From positions 1 to 39,913 of the forward strand of contig JAHFCU010000020.1 of the NCBI GenBank assembly GCA_023249305.1: a DNA stretch of 39,913 nucleotides, read 5' to 3'. Positions 7,208 through 15,331 of the stretch are shown here, piece after piece (positions within the stretch are counted from its first letter, which is position 1; every line of letters begins with the position of its first letter). The notes under the pieces are model-generated. The model saw only the letters and a list, made by a program, of their open reading frames with translations, was not told where the DNA came from and ran no database searches. A program made the position numbers and the translations under genes. Origin of the DNA: Gemmatimonadota bacterium (lineage in GTDB: Bacteria > Gemmatimonadota > Gemmatimonadetes > Gemmatimonadales > Gemmatimonadaceae).

Positions 7208-8192
7208 GGAAGGCTCGGGTTGGGACCTGATTCACGATACACGCGCGAGGGGCCGCACGCAGTGCGCGATCTCCGTTCGTGTGGTGCTGACTTTCCTGAC
7301 GGCGGTCGCCGCTGCCTGCGGCGGCGGCGCATCAAGCGCCACCGGGACGCCAACGCCGCCGTCTACGCCGTCCGGCTCGGGCTTGACGCCAACATGCGTC
7401 ATCACCAATGGCGGGCCGGGGGCGCCGATCAACGATCCCTCGGGGCCGTACTACCATCAGGTCGTCGTTGCGCAGACCACCGACGGCCTCGCGATGACGG
7501 GCATCAAGCAGGTGATTGACCACGCGTCGGTCCCCGACGGCGTGCGCCGCGCCGACGGCTCCGTGCTCGTCTACTACGTCAACGGTGCCCAGGGCTACAC
7601 GTGGGTCGCACGCTTCGAGGGCGACACCGCTCGCGTGCTCGGGCAGATCACGATCGACGGCATGCCGAACCCGCTCGGTGTCGTGGACCCCGATGCGGTT
7701 CTTCTTCCCGACGGGCGCATTCGACTGGCTTTCTTCTGGGGCTTCGGCGCGCCGGGCACCGCCCTTGCGCGTGCGATGTGCATCGCCGAGTCGAGTGACG
7801 GCATCAACTTCACGATGAAGGGGACGGCCTTTCCGATCGGCACCACGGAGACGCTCACAGACCCGTCATTGCTCGCCCTCCAGGACGGCACGTGGCTGAT
7901 GGCGATCTCTGCCGGGCAGAACACGCTCATCGCACGCTCGGCTGACGGGCTCACCTTCACGCGCGAGGCGACGCTGACCTACGGCGGCGTTCCTGAACTC
8001 TCGCGCGCCCCCGACGGCGCGGTGCGCCTGTACGTGTGTCGCGGAGGAATCACCGCCTATCGGTCCACCGACGCAGGGCGCTCGTGGACACTCGAGCGCA
8101 CGGTGATCAGTCCGCCTGTCAACGGCCATCAGATCGTGTGCGATCCCTCACTCGTTGCGGGCGCCGGGCTGTTCGTCTTCAAGACTGGCTGA
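7206..8192 (+). CDS. Lipoprotein with sialidase-type (BNR/Asp-box) beta-propeller
   Basis: The product is 328 residues if the ATG at 7206 is used. The lipobox AAAC (about residue 38) follows a hydrophobic stretch VVLTFLTAVA, and a Ser/Thr/Pro-rich linker follows the cysteine. The body repeats an Asp-box-like pattern: AESSDGINF, ARSADGLTF and the canonical STDAGRSW, consistent with a five- or six-bladed propeller of the sialidase/BNR superfamily. The catalytic arginine triad of true sialidases is not identifiable, so it is more likely a binding or glycan-handling protein. The start is uncertain: 7206 gives an unusually long, Arg-rich n-region and overlaps the divergent start codon; an in-frame GTG at 7281 would leave almost no n-region. 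Confidence 0.75.
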   Translation: MEGSGWDLIHDTRARGRTQCAISVRVVLTFLTAVAAACGGGASSATGTPTPPSTPSGSGLTPTCVITNGGPGAPINDPSGPYYHQVVVAQTTDGLAMTGIKQVIDHASVPDGVRRADGSVLVYYVNGAQGYTWVARFEGDTARVLGQITIDGMPNPLGVVDPDAVLLPDGRIRLAFFWGFGAPGTALARAMCIAESSDGINFTMKGTAFPIGTTETLTDPSLLALQDGTWLMAISAGQNTLIARSADGLTFTREATLTYGGVPELSRAPDGAVRLYVCRGGITAYRSTDAGRSWTLERTVISPPVNGHQIVCDPSLVAGAGLFVFKTG

Positions 8193-8241
8193 TCCGCGGC
8201 GGACTCGGCGCGCGCGCTGCGCACTCGATGAAGGGCAACGC

Positions 8242-8247
8242 TAGATT
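8242..8247 (+). promoter_or_regulatory. -10-like box just before lipB (possible leaderless start)
   Basis: TAGATT ends 6 nt before the GTG at 8254, placing the predicted transcription start at or next to the start codon. No Shine-Dalgarno site lies between. No convincing -35 box is visible. Confidence 0.4.
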
Positions 8248-8253
8248 GCAGGC

Positions 8254-8976
8254 GTGAGTTCCCGCCTCCTGCACGTCGTTGATCTTGGCGTCATGCCGTA
8301 CGCCGAGGCGCTCGCGCTTCAGCGCGACGTCGCGTTCGCCCGCCTCGCGGGCCGCGTGGCCGATGATGTGCTCCTGCTCGTCCAACATCCACCGGTGATC
8401 ACGCTCGGCCGGTCCACGAAGGCGGGCAACCTGCTCGCGTCGTCGGAACAGCTCGCCGCGCGCGGCGTCGCAATGTTCGATGTGGAGCGCGGTGGCGACG
8501 TCACCTTCCACGGCCCCGGTCAGCTCGTGGGCTATCCGATCGTCAACCTCACGCAGCACAGGCCCGACCTGCATTGGTACCTGCGCCAGCTCGAAGAAGT
8601 GATGATCCGCACGCTGGCCGCGTGCGGCATCACCGCCACACGCAATCAGGGCAAGACGGGCGTTTGGGTGGGCGATCGCAAGATCGCGTCCATCGGCGTG
8701 CACGCCCGACAGTGGGTGACCTGGCACGGCTTCGCCCTCAATGTCACCACCGACCTGTCGTATTTCGACCTCATGATTCCCTGCGGCATTCAGGACGTGG
8801 TGATGACGAGTGTCGAGCGTGAACTGCTTAGCGCGGCTTCAGGCCCATGTCTCGCGCCATCGCCCGCGCTGTTCGATGACGCGCGTGAGCGCACCGTGAC
8901 CGCGTTCGCGTCGTTGTTCGACCTTTCGCCGCGGCCAGCCGACCTCGCCGTGTTCACCGCGGACATCGCATCATGA
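8254..8976 (+). CDS. lipB: Octanoyltransferase (lipoyl-[acyl-carrier] protein transferase)
   Basis: LipB moves octanoate from octanoyl-ACP onto the lipoyl-domain lysine of E2 and glycine-cleavage H protein; LipA then inserts sulfur. The 240-residue sequence has the family signature: VQHPPVITLGRSTK, the conserved RGGDVTFHGPGQLVGYPI, GKTGVWVGDRKIASIGVHAR with the catalytic lysine (Lys143), and IPCGI with the catalytic cysteine (Cys177). The GTG start matches the beginning of the conserved fold (SSRLLHVVDLG). It overlaps the next gene by 4 nt (ATGA). No lipA is visible in this window. Its functional link here is to the lipoyl domain of E2 encoded at 897. Confidence 0.96.
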   Translation: MSSRLLHVVDLGVMPYAEALALQRDVAFARLAGRVADDVLLLVQHPPVITLGRSTKAGNLLASSEQLAARGVAMFDVERGGDVTFHGPGQLVGYPIVNLTQHRPDLHWYLRQLEEVMIRTLAACGITATRNQGKTGVWVGDRKIASIGVHARQWVTWHGFALNVTTDLSYFDLMIPCGIQDVVMTSVERELLSAASGPCLAPSPALFDDARERTVTAFASLFDLSPRPADLAVFTADIAS

Positions 8977-10112
8977 AGCGCGTGGCCTGGCTGCTCGTAC
9001 TCGTCTCCGCGTGCGGCCACGGCGCGCCGCCCCCCATGCCGCCCGCGCCAGCGGCGCCGCCGATCGCGCTGCCGCGCTCGGCCGAGCCGCGTTCGTATGC
9101 ATCGCTCGACACGGGCGCCATGCGGCTCAACATTCTGCTTGCCACCACCCGGCGGTCGGTTGCGAGCGATCGCCCCGGCGATCGCTATGGCCCGGAGGAC
9201 GGCGACTCGCTGCAGTTCGCCGCGATCAGCGTCAACGTCCCGTCGTATCGCGTGCGCGGCACCGGCGACCTGCCGCGCCCGGGCGCGCTGCGCGACAACC
9301 CGGTCGCCTATCGGCCCGATCCGCAGCGCGACTTCTTTGTCACCTCCACCATTCCGGTGGACAGTGCGCGTTTCGTGCAGCGCCTCGCCGCTGACCTCGG
9401 CGCCACGCGCTCACGTGACCTGCTGGTCTTTGTGCACGGCTACAACGTCTCGTTCGAGGACGCCGCCGTGCGCGCGGCGCAGGTGGCAGCCGATCTCAAC
9501 TTTGACGGCTCGATCGTCCTTTTCTCGTGGCCGTCGGCGGCATCGGTCACGGCGTATGTGCGTGACCAGCAGTCGGCGCGCAATGCCGGCTATCAGCTAC
9601 TGCGCGTGTTGCGCAACCATGCCGTGGCCGCGCAGCCCGACCACATTCACCTGCTCGGACACTCGATGGGTGCGGAGGTCGTGGGTAAGGCGCTGACGCT
9701 CACGTCGCCCGGCGACTCGACGCCGCGCTTGAGCGAAGTGGTGCTCGCCGCACCTGACGTGGACGCGCGCGTTTTCCGGCGCGAGATCCTGCCCCGCCTC
9801 GCGGTGCATGCGGCGCGCATCACGATGTACGCATCGAGCGACGATGACGCGTTGCGCGCTTCTCGTCTGGTCAACGGCGCCGGCCGCCTCGGACTCGGCG
9901 GCGATTCGCTCGTCGTGATTGACGGTATGGACACCGTGGACGCGACCCGTGTCAGTGCCGACGTGCTCGGCCACACGCTGTTCGGCAATCAGGGCTTTCT
10001 CGCCGACCTCGCCGTGCTGCTCGCCGACGGCAAGTCGCCCGGCGAACGCCGCCTGCTACCGTCGAGAAAGGACGGGCTGACGTTCTATCGCTTCCGGGGC
10101 GACCGGCGGTAG
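8973..10112 (+). CDS. Alpha/beta-hydrolase lipoprotein, DUF900 type
   Basis: The 379-residue protein starts with a short lipoprotein signal (lipobox VSAC near residue 14) and a Pro/Ala-rich linker. The hydrolase core shows the oxyanion-hole strand LLVFVHGYNVSFEDA, the nucleophile elbow LLGHSMGAEV (Ser231), a candidate acid in LAAPDVDARVF and a candidate histidine in LGHTLFGNQG (His334). FFVTSTIPVDS and the overall order match the DUF900 esterase/lipase group, a predicted periplasmic hydrolase family of unknown substrate. Start overlaps lipB in ATGA, which implies translational coupling, although no biochemical link to lipoylation is known. The stop codon lies within a hairpin shared with the convergent gene. 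Confidence 0.85.
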   Translation: MKRVAWLLVLVSACGHGAPPPMPPAPAAPPIALPRSAEPRSYASLDTGAMRLNILLATTRRSVASDRPGDRYGPEDGDSLQFAAISVNVPSYRVRGTGDLPRPGALRDNPVAYRPDPQRDFFVTSTIPVDSARFVQRLAADLGATRSRDLLVFVHGYNVSFEDAAVRAAQVAADLNFDGSIVLFSWPSAASVTAYVRDQQSARNAGYQLLRVLRNHAVAAQPDHIHLLGHSMGAEVVGKALTLTSPGDSTPRLSEVVLAAPDVDARVFRREILPRLAVHAARITMYASSDDDALRASRLVNGAGRLGLGGDSLVVIDGMDTVDATRVSADVLGHTLFGNQGFLADLAVLLADGKSPGERRLLPSRKDGLTFYRFRGDRR

Positions 10113-10138
10113 CCGCGACTACGGTTCCCTGTCGCGGC
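10112..10138. terminator. Hairpin shared by two convergent stop codons
   Basis: A perfect 8-bp stem, GCCGCGAC (10112-10119) with GTCGCGGC (10131-10138) around an 11-nt loop, spans the last base of the plus-strand TAG (10110-10112) and the minus-strand TAG (10119-10121). It could end transcription in both directions, though there is no U-tract. Confidence 0.55.
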
Positions 10139-10910
10139 GGGGCGGCTCGCGCGTCCAGATCACGACGAGGCCGCAGGCGGTGTCCTTCTGGTTAAAGCGC
10201 GCGGGAATCTCTGACGGGCCGCGATAGATTTCGATCGCCTCGATCATGTCGGGCGTGAGCTGATCAACCGAAAACCAGCCTGGCGGCATGAAGATCCCGT
10301 CCACGTAGTACTGCATCGAGCAGGAGGTCGCGACACCACGTCCTCGTCCGCGCGTGGAAGGCACGCTTTGCCGCGAGGAGACCAGGCGCGTCATGCCGCC
10401 GTCATCCGCACTCAGCACGCGCAGACCGTTGACCATGCGGAAGAGATCAACGCTGCGTTGCGCCCGCCGCTTCTCGATATCGGCGCGGGTCATGAAGACG
10501 CCGAATCCCGCGCCGCGCCGCGTCCAGAACTCGCTCAGTCGTCCGTCCTCGCCAGGTTGGGTAGTCACCAACACGGCGTCGAGCTCTGCCTGCATCTTCT
10601 CGAGCACGAAGTGCACCTGCTTCGTGTCCCCGGGCTTGAGCAATACGCGCTTGCTGTCGGGGTAGAAGCCGAGCCGCCGGGCGAAGACGGTCACGCGACC
10701 AGGCGGTGCGCCATTAAGCAGGAACTCGCCCGAGTCGCTCGAGGCGGCGCGCAGCTGCGTCCCCTCGATCCACACGTCGGCACCCGTCACGGGGCCGCCC
10801 GATGCGGCGCGCACCTTGCCGAAGACGATGGTGGTCGCCCTATCCTGGGCGAGTGCAGACGACGCACACGCCATCAGGGCCACGAGTGCCAAGCGTTCGA
10901 TTCGCGACAT
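10119..10910 (-). CDS. Carboxypeptidase-regulatory-like protein with barrel-less TonB plug domain (paralogue A)
   Basis: The protein has 263 residues from the ATG at 10910, chosen because it gives a Sec signal peptide (MSRIERLALVALMACASSALA) and is preceded by GGAG. Residues about 25-105 form a carboxypeptidase-regulatory-like beta-sandwich (VFGKVRAASGGPVTGADVWI...DSGEFLLNGAPPG). The remainder resembles the plug of a TonB-dependent receptor (FMTRADIEKRRAQRSVDLFRMV, YYVDGIFM, MIEAIEIYRGPSEIPARF) but stops where the beta-barrel should begin. Two cysteines (Cys197 and Cys246) and the terminal CGLVVIWTR recur in paralogues at 32556 and 36569. Function is unknown; a periplasmic or surface binding role is plausible. 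It is not a truncated receptor gene in the usual sense, since all three copies end at the same point. Confidence 0.8.
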   Translation of the reverse strand: MSRIERLALVALMACASSALAQDRATTIVFGKVRAASGGPVTGADVWIEGTQLRAASSDSGEFLLNGAPPGRVTVFARRLGFYPDSKRVLLKPGDTKQVHFVLEKMQAELDAVLVTTQPGEDGRLSEFWTRRGAGFGVFMTRADIEKRRAQRSVDLFRMVNGLRVLSADDGGMTRLVSSRQSVPSTRGRGRGVATSCSMQYYVDGIFMPPGWFSVDQLTPDMIEAIEIYRGPSEIPARFNQKDTACGLVVIWTREPPRRDREP

Positions 10911-11096
10911 CAGGACGCACTCCCGTTGGGGGCCAGATTCACGGGCTTTGTTTTGAACTTTCGCGGATTCCCGCCCGGGAGGCAAGGACCGCGGTCACAA
11001 TTCGCGCCGCCGCGCCCTGTCGTCGGGCCGCCGCGGCGCGGTGCCGCGGGACCGCCTAGGGCCAAGGGGCCCGTCAACTCCCCGATTCGCCGCTCG

Positions 11097-11102
11097 TATA
11101 TT
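11097..11102 (+). promoter_or_regulatory. -10 box of the helicase gene, leaderless configuration
   Basis: TATATT ends 8 nt before the GTG at 11111, so the transcription start should fall at the start codon. TCAACT at 11074-11079, with a 17-bp spacer, is a weak -35. GAGGG at 11103-11107 is too close to the start to act as a ribosome site. Confidence 0.5.
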
Positions 11103-11110
11103 GAGGGACC

Positions 11111-13195
11111 GTGTCCGAGGATCCCCGCCTGTACGCCGCGCGCGAGCGCGAGGTCGCGCCGCGCGACGACACCGAGGGCGCCGCGAGCGGCCTGAACGAG
11201 TCCCAGCGCCGTGCCGCGACACACGGCGACGGCCCGCTGCTGATCGTCGCGGGCGCCGGTACCGGGAAGACACGCACGCTGGTCCACCGCGTCGGCGTCC
11301 TGCTCGAGCGCGGTGTGCGCCCCGAGCGCATCCTCCTCCTCACCTTCACGCGGCGCTCCGCGCAGGAAATGCTCGCCCGCGCCGAACGTCTGGTGGGCAG
11401 CACGAGCCGTCATGTGCACGGTGGCACGTTCCACGCGACCGCGCATCGGCTGCTGCGGCGCTTTGGTGAGCAAGCGGGCCTTCGCGCCGACTTCACGATC
11501 ATGGACCAGTCGGACGCCGAGGACCTGATGCAGTTCTCGCGGGCGCGGCTCGGGTTTGGCGACCGCGGCAAGCGGTTCCCGAAGAAGGAAACGCTGCACC
11601 ACGTCTACTCGCGGCATGTCAACACCGATATCCCCATCGGCGCGCTGCTGCGCGAGGAGTACCCCAAGTTCGTCGAGTACGAGGACGACATCGCGAAGGT
11701 CTACGCCGATTACACGCAGCGCAAGCAGGAACGCAATCTCGTTGACTACGACGACCTACTGCTCTTCTGGGCGATGCTGCTCGAGCAGGTACCGGCGCTC
11801 GCTGAGCGCATCGCCGGGCTGTACGACCACATCCTCGTGGACGAGTACCAGGACACCAACCTCCTGCAGGCGCGCATCCTGCACGGGATGTGCCGCACGC
11901 ATCGCAACCTGACGGTCGTCGGCGACGACGCGCAGAGCATCTACTCGTTCCGCGGCGCGACCATCCGCAACATCCTCGACTTTCCGCGCGACTTTCCCAG
12001 CACAACTATCGTTGCGCTCGAGGAGAACTACCGGTCCACGCAGCCCATCCTCGACACGTCAAACATCCTGATTTCGCGTGCCGGCGAGCGCTATTCCAAG
12101 AACCTCTATACGCACCGCACTGGCGGCGACAAGCCGTGGCTCGTCACCGCGCAGGACGAGCCGACGCAGACGCGGTTTGTCGTGGACCGCATCCTCGAGC
12201 TTCATGAGGAGGGCGTGCCGCTGCACGAGATGGCCGTGCTGTTCCGCGCCGGGTATCACAGCGCCGACCTCGAAATCGAGCTGACGGCCCGCAACATCCC
12301 CTTCGACAAGTGGGGCGGGCTCAAGTTCCTCGAGGCCGCGCACGTCAAGGACGTGCTCGCCTTCCTCCGCGTCCTCGAGAATCCACGCGATGAGGTGAGC
12401 TGGTACCGGCTCCTCCTGTTGATGCCCGGCATCGGCGAGGTGACGGCGCGCAACGCCATGGAGGTGATGGCGGAGCACGCGTGGAGTCATGCGGCCTTCG
12501 GCCAGTTCCGTCCGCCACCGCGGGCCAAGACCGCACACCAGGCGCTCGTCACGCTCCTCGACACGCTGCGCTCGGGATCGCCGGACGATGAAGCCGTGGT
12601 CGCCCGCGAAATCACCCGTGTGCGCGTGCTCTACGACGACATCCTCCGCGAGAAGTACGACCGTCCTGATCCGCGCCTCGCTGACCTCGATCAGCTGCAG
12701 GTGATCGCCGGCGGCTACCCGAGCCGCGCGGCCTTTCTCAGCGCGCTTGCGCTCGAGCCGCCGCAGGCCACGCAAGACCTCGGGTTCGGCTCCGACGCCG
12801 AGGACGACACGCTCGTGCTGTCCACCGCGCACAGCGCCAAGGGGCGCGAGTGGGACGCCGTCTTCGTCATCTGGGCCGTGGACGGCTACTTCCCGCTCTC
12901 GCGCGCGCTCGGTGACGAGGAGCAGGTGGAGGAGGAGCGGCGTCTCATGTACGTTGCGCTGACTCGCGCACGCAACCACTTGGCCGTCAGCTATCCGCTG
13001 AACGTGTACGACACTCGGCGCGGCGCCAACTACTCGTTCGACCAGGTCTCGCGTTTCCTCGACCGCGGTGTGCGGGCCACGATGCAGCGCATCGTAGCCG
13101 AGCCGCCGGCGGCCGAACTGCCCTCGCCCGACACGCCGTCGGCGTCGGTCGTGGACCTGCGGTCGATCCTGAAAGGGCGCTTCGGCGCGCCGTAG
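11111..13195 (+). CDS. UvrD/PcrA/Rep-family ATP-dependent DNA helicase
   Basis: This 694-residue SF1A helicase translocates 3' to 5' on DNA in repair or replication restart. Motifs in order: Q motif LNESQRRAA; Walker A AGAGTGKT (47-54); motif Ia LLTFTRRSAQEM; Walker B DEYQDTN (from residue 244); motif III VVGDDAQSIYSFRGA; motif IV EENYRSTQPIL; motif V STAHSAKGREWDAVFV; motif VI LMYVALTRARNHL. The length is slightly under that of UvrD and PcrA, and the usual C-terminal Tudor-like region that contacts RNA polymerase is not apparent. Several paralogues usually exist per genome, so I do not assign uvrD or pcrA. The GTG start is supported by the adjacent -10 box. Confidence 0.93.
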   Translation: MSEDPRLYAAREREVAPRDDTEGAASGLNESQRRAATHGDGPLLIVAGAGTGKTRTLVHRVGVLLERGVRPERILLLTFTRRSAQEMLARAERLVGSTSRHVHGGTFHATAHRLLRRFGEQAGLRADFTIMDQSDAEDLMQFSRARLGFGDRGKRFPKKETLHHVYSRHVNTDIPIGALLREEYPKFVEYEDDIAKVYADYTQRKQERNLVDYDDLLLFWAMLLEQVPALAERIAGLYDHILVDEYQDTNLLQARILHGMCRTHRNLTVVGDDAQSIYSFRGATIRNILDFPRDFPSTTIVALEENYRSTQPILDTSNILISRAGERYSKNLYTHRTGGDKPWLVTAQDEPTQTRFVVDRILELHEEGVPLHEMAVLFRAGYHSADLEIELTARNIPFDKWGGLKFLEAAHVKDVLAFLRVLENPRDEVSWYRLLLLMPGIGEVTARNAMEVMAEHAWSHAAFGQFRPPPRAKTAHQALVTLLDTLRSGSPDDEAVVAREITRVRVLYDDILREKYDRPDPRLADLDQLQVIAGGYPSRAAFLSALALEPPQATQDLGFGSDAEDDTLVLSTAHSAKGREWDAVFVIWAVDGYFPLSRALGDEEQVEEERRLMYVALTRARNHLAVSYPLNVYDTRRGANYSFDQVSRFLDRGVRATMQRIVAEPPAAELPSPDTPSASVVDLRSILKGRFGAP

Positions 13196-13219
13196 GACGG
13201 CGGACGGTATCGCGCGCGA

Positions 13220-14284
13220 TCAGCGCTCGTCGCGTGCGTCCCCGCGATGTCGCGCGCGATGCGCATCGATCACGCTCGCGATCGTGCGCCTGAGATCGCG
13301 ACCTTCGCGCTCCCACACCACGTCGTACTCGGCGAGTCCCGTCATGTACACGCGTCGCGCGAGCAACGCCGCGTTGTCGAGCCGAACGCGCGCCGTGTAG
13401 TAGGACGGGAACGTGGTGAGCACCGGACCCACGCTGTCTACCAGCTGCCGCCGCGCCCACGCGTACACACTGTCGCGTGCGGTGAGCCGCGCCGGCTTGC
13501 CCGCGGAGCCCGGATGCGCGGCGTACGCGGCCTCGAGCGAATCCTTCACGCGCGTCCAGAAGGCACCGAGGCGCTTCTCGTCCTCCCAGCGGCGGTCGCA
13601 GCGTGCCGCGTTCACCGTGTCGCCGCGCGCGCGGAAGAACGCCGCGGCACCTCGCGCACCAACAAAGTTCGCAAAGCTCTCGTTGAAGATTGCCGCGCCC
13701 GGCGCGTAGTACCGGTTGTGCGTGAGCTCGTGCACCACCGTGTTCGTGACGTCGGCCGAGTCGGACCGCAGCGTCGTCGAGAGAAGTGGATCGTTGAAGA
13801 ACCCGAGCGTGCTGAACGCCGGCGACGGGCGCAGGTAGGTATCGAAACCGCGATCTCGCAGGCGCGCTTCCTCACGCTGAGCCTCGCGCACACTGAAGAA
13901 CCCCTTGTACGGCACGCGGCCGACGACCGGGAACCACCACGTCACCGGAGCCAGCGAGTCGCGCGCCGCGCCGCTCAGCACGAGCACCAGCGTGTCGCTG
14001 GGCACTCGCGAGTACTGCGTGAACGCTTCCCGCGCGGGCAGCCCGAGAGAATCCGCTGCGAAGGCGCGCGCGTCAAGCACCAGCTGCAGCTTGCCGCGCG
14101 TTACTGCATCCGTGGCCGTGTCCGCGACGAGCGCGGCGATCGGTCGTCGGTGGCGCAGGATTCTCCCCTCCTCCCACGCCGCTCGCACGAGGTAGCGTCC
14201 CGTGCGCGTCGCCGCCGTGAGCACGGCCGCGCCTCCGAACACGATCAGGAGCACCGCTCCAACGCTGCCCCAGCGCAGGCGCAT
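13220..14284 (-). CDS. Predicted zinc aminopeptidase (Aminopep/DUF2265 family)
   Basis: The 354-residue protein starts at the ATG at 14284 with an N-terminal membrane anchor or signal (GAVLLIVFGGAAVLTAA). The central region matches the predicted aminopeptidase family: PFVGRVPYKGFF-like segment (WFPVVGRVPYKGFFSV), FSTLGFFNDPLLSTTL, then the zinc motif HELTH in NTVVHELTHNRYY and the third ligand in FNESFANFVG. The C-terminal half is a charged helical region. The family's substrate is not established. It is the last gene of a three-gene minus-strand operon behind a PorV/PorQ-like protein (11-bp gap) and an M30-like protease, so it is probably an envelope peptidase. Confidence 0.87.
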   Translation of the reverse strand: MRLRWGSVGAVLLIVFGGAAVLTAATRTGRYLVRAAWEEGRILRHRRPIAALVADTATDAVTRGKLQLVLDARAFAADSLGLPAREAFTQYSRVPSDTLVLVLSGAARDSLAPVTWWFPVVGRVPYKGFFSVREAQREEARLRDRGFDTYLRPSPAFSTLGFFNDPLLSTTLRSDSADVTNTVVHELTHNRYYAPGAAIFNESFANFVGARGAAAFFRARGDTVNAARCDRRWEDEKRLGAFWTRVKDSLEAAYAAHPGSAGKPARLTARDSVYAWARRQLVDSVGPVLTTFPSYYTARVRLDNAALLARRVYMTGLAEYDVVWEREGRDLRRTIASVIDAHRARHRGDARDER

Positions 14285-14295
14285 AGCGGCCCCGT

Positions 14296-15264
14296 TCAGC
14301 GGGAGGGGTTTCGCTGGTCGCGCGAGCGCCACGTCACCCCCATGCGATGAACCGCTCCCAGTGCGCCATAGCCCTGATAGGCGTAATCCAGCGACCACTC
14401 GCCGCGCACCGCGCTTCCACCCGCCGACCACGGCGCTCGCGCCATCTCGTCGGAGTACGCAAGGCCGGCACCGCGCACCTGAAGCTCCCACCCGGCGCCG
14501 GTTTTGAACGCGCCCTCGACACCCATTACCGACGTTGAGCCCTCGCGGTCCGTGCGACGGAGTTCGACAACTCCGCGCCACGTCGAGCCGCCGAGCGAAT
14601 AGGCGGGCGTCGCAATGCCGCCGCGCACCGTGACCGGCAGCGAGAGGGTGCGCCGCGCCGGATTCCCGCGCGGCGCGCCGCCGTGTTCGATCGAAAAGTC
14701 CACGTCCCATCCACGCATCGTGATTCCTTGCGCGACACTCATGGTCAGGGCCGAAGCGCTCAGGTCGGCCACCTGCTGCCGCACGTAGGTCACGGCGATG
14801 CCAAAGCGCAGTCGTCCCAACTGCTGCTTGTGTCCGAGCGTCGCAGCCAGTTCACTCCCACCGACGCGGCCGCCCGTGGCCGTGCCACGTTTCCCGCCCG
14901 TCAGCGGATCCGGAATGATCTCGTCTGCACTCCCGTAGTCGAGCGACTGGATGCCGGCCGCGATCACCGAACCGCGCCACGGCATTGCATACGCGAGTGT
15001 CGCAAGCTGCGCGTCGCCGATCCATGTGCCGGCGCTCACGGCCGCTGCGCGTCCGAGTGGAAGATGTTGCGCGCCATAGAACAGCGCACTTGCGTCCGTC
15101 GCGAACGGCGCCGCATCGCCGCCGCCCGCGGCGCGCGCGCTCGCGGGCAAACTGAGCACCACCGCGGACGACTGCGCATGCAGTGGGTGCGCGCCGACGG
15201 TGACGGCGACGGCACCCGTGACAACAGCTGAGAGCCAGCGCGGAAGAGCTCGACGTCTGTTCAT
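14296..15264 (-). CDS. PorV/PorQ-like outer-membrane beta-barrel protein
   Basis: The protein has 322 residues from the ATG at 15264, which is preceded by GAGG at good spacing. A signal peptide ends around HPLHAQS. The mature start SLPASARAAGGGDAAPFATDASALFYGAQ follows the pattern of PorV/PorQ and related FadL-like barrels (a small-residue segment, then an Asp-Ala-Ser-Ala turn, where the family usually has WNPA). The rest alternates amphipathic strands and Gly turns and ends with strand-like VHRMGVTWRSRDQR. PorV and PorQ are accessory barrels of type IX secretion, but related barrels exist without that system. No other type IX component is in this window, so only the fold class is claimed. 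Confidence 0.72.
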   Translation of the reverse strand: MNRRRALPRWLSAVVTGAVAVTVGAHPLHAQSSAVVLSLPASARAAGGGDAAPFATDASALFYGAQHLPLGRAAAVSAGTWIGDAQLATLAYAMPWRGSVIAAGIQSLDYGSADEIIPDPLTGGKRGTATGGRVGGSELAATLGHKQQLGRLRFGIAVTYVRQQVADLSASALTMSVAQGITMRGWDVDFSIEHGGAPRGNPARRTLSLPVTVRGGIATPAYSLGGSTWRGVVELRRTDREGSTSVMGVEGAFKTGAGWELQVRGAGLAYSDEMARAPWSAGGSAVRGEWSLDYAYQGYGALGAVHRMGVTWRSRDQRNPSR

Positions 15265-15302
15265 CGTCCTCAATGTGTCATCAGTGGCCGGTCCGCAACA
15301 AC

Positions 15303-15330
15303 CATCTCCCGTCCCTCATCTCGCGTCTGC
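15303..15330. repeat. Heptamer array between the protease and PorV-like genes
   Basis: Four units read CATCTCC, CGTCCCT, CATCTCG, CGTCTGC on the plus strand, the same consensus as the arrays in the pdh operon. They sit 1 bp from the stop of the M30-like gene and 38 bp upstream of the PorV-like start, in the only spacer of this operon longer than a few bases. Confidence 0.7.
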
Positions 15331-15331
15331 C

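Noticed and set aside
13209..13220. 12-bp palindrome ATCGCGCGCGAT as a terminator
   Set aside because: It has no loop and no U-tract, and CG-alternating palindromes are expected by chance at this base composition.
14296..15264. Evidence for a full type IX secretion locus
   Set aside because: Only one PorV/PorQ-like barrel is present; no PorK, L, M, N or Sov gene is in the window.
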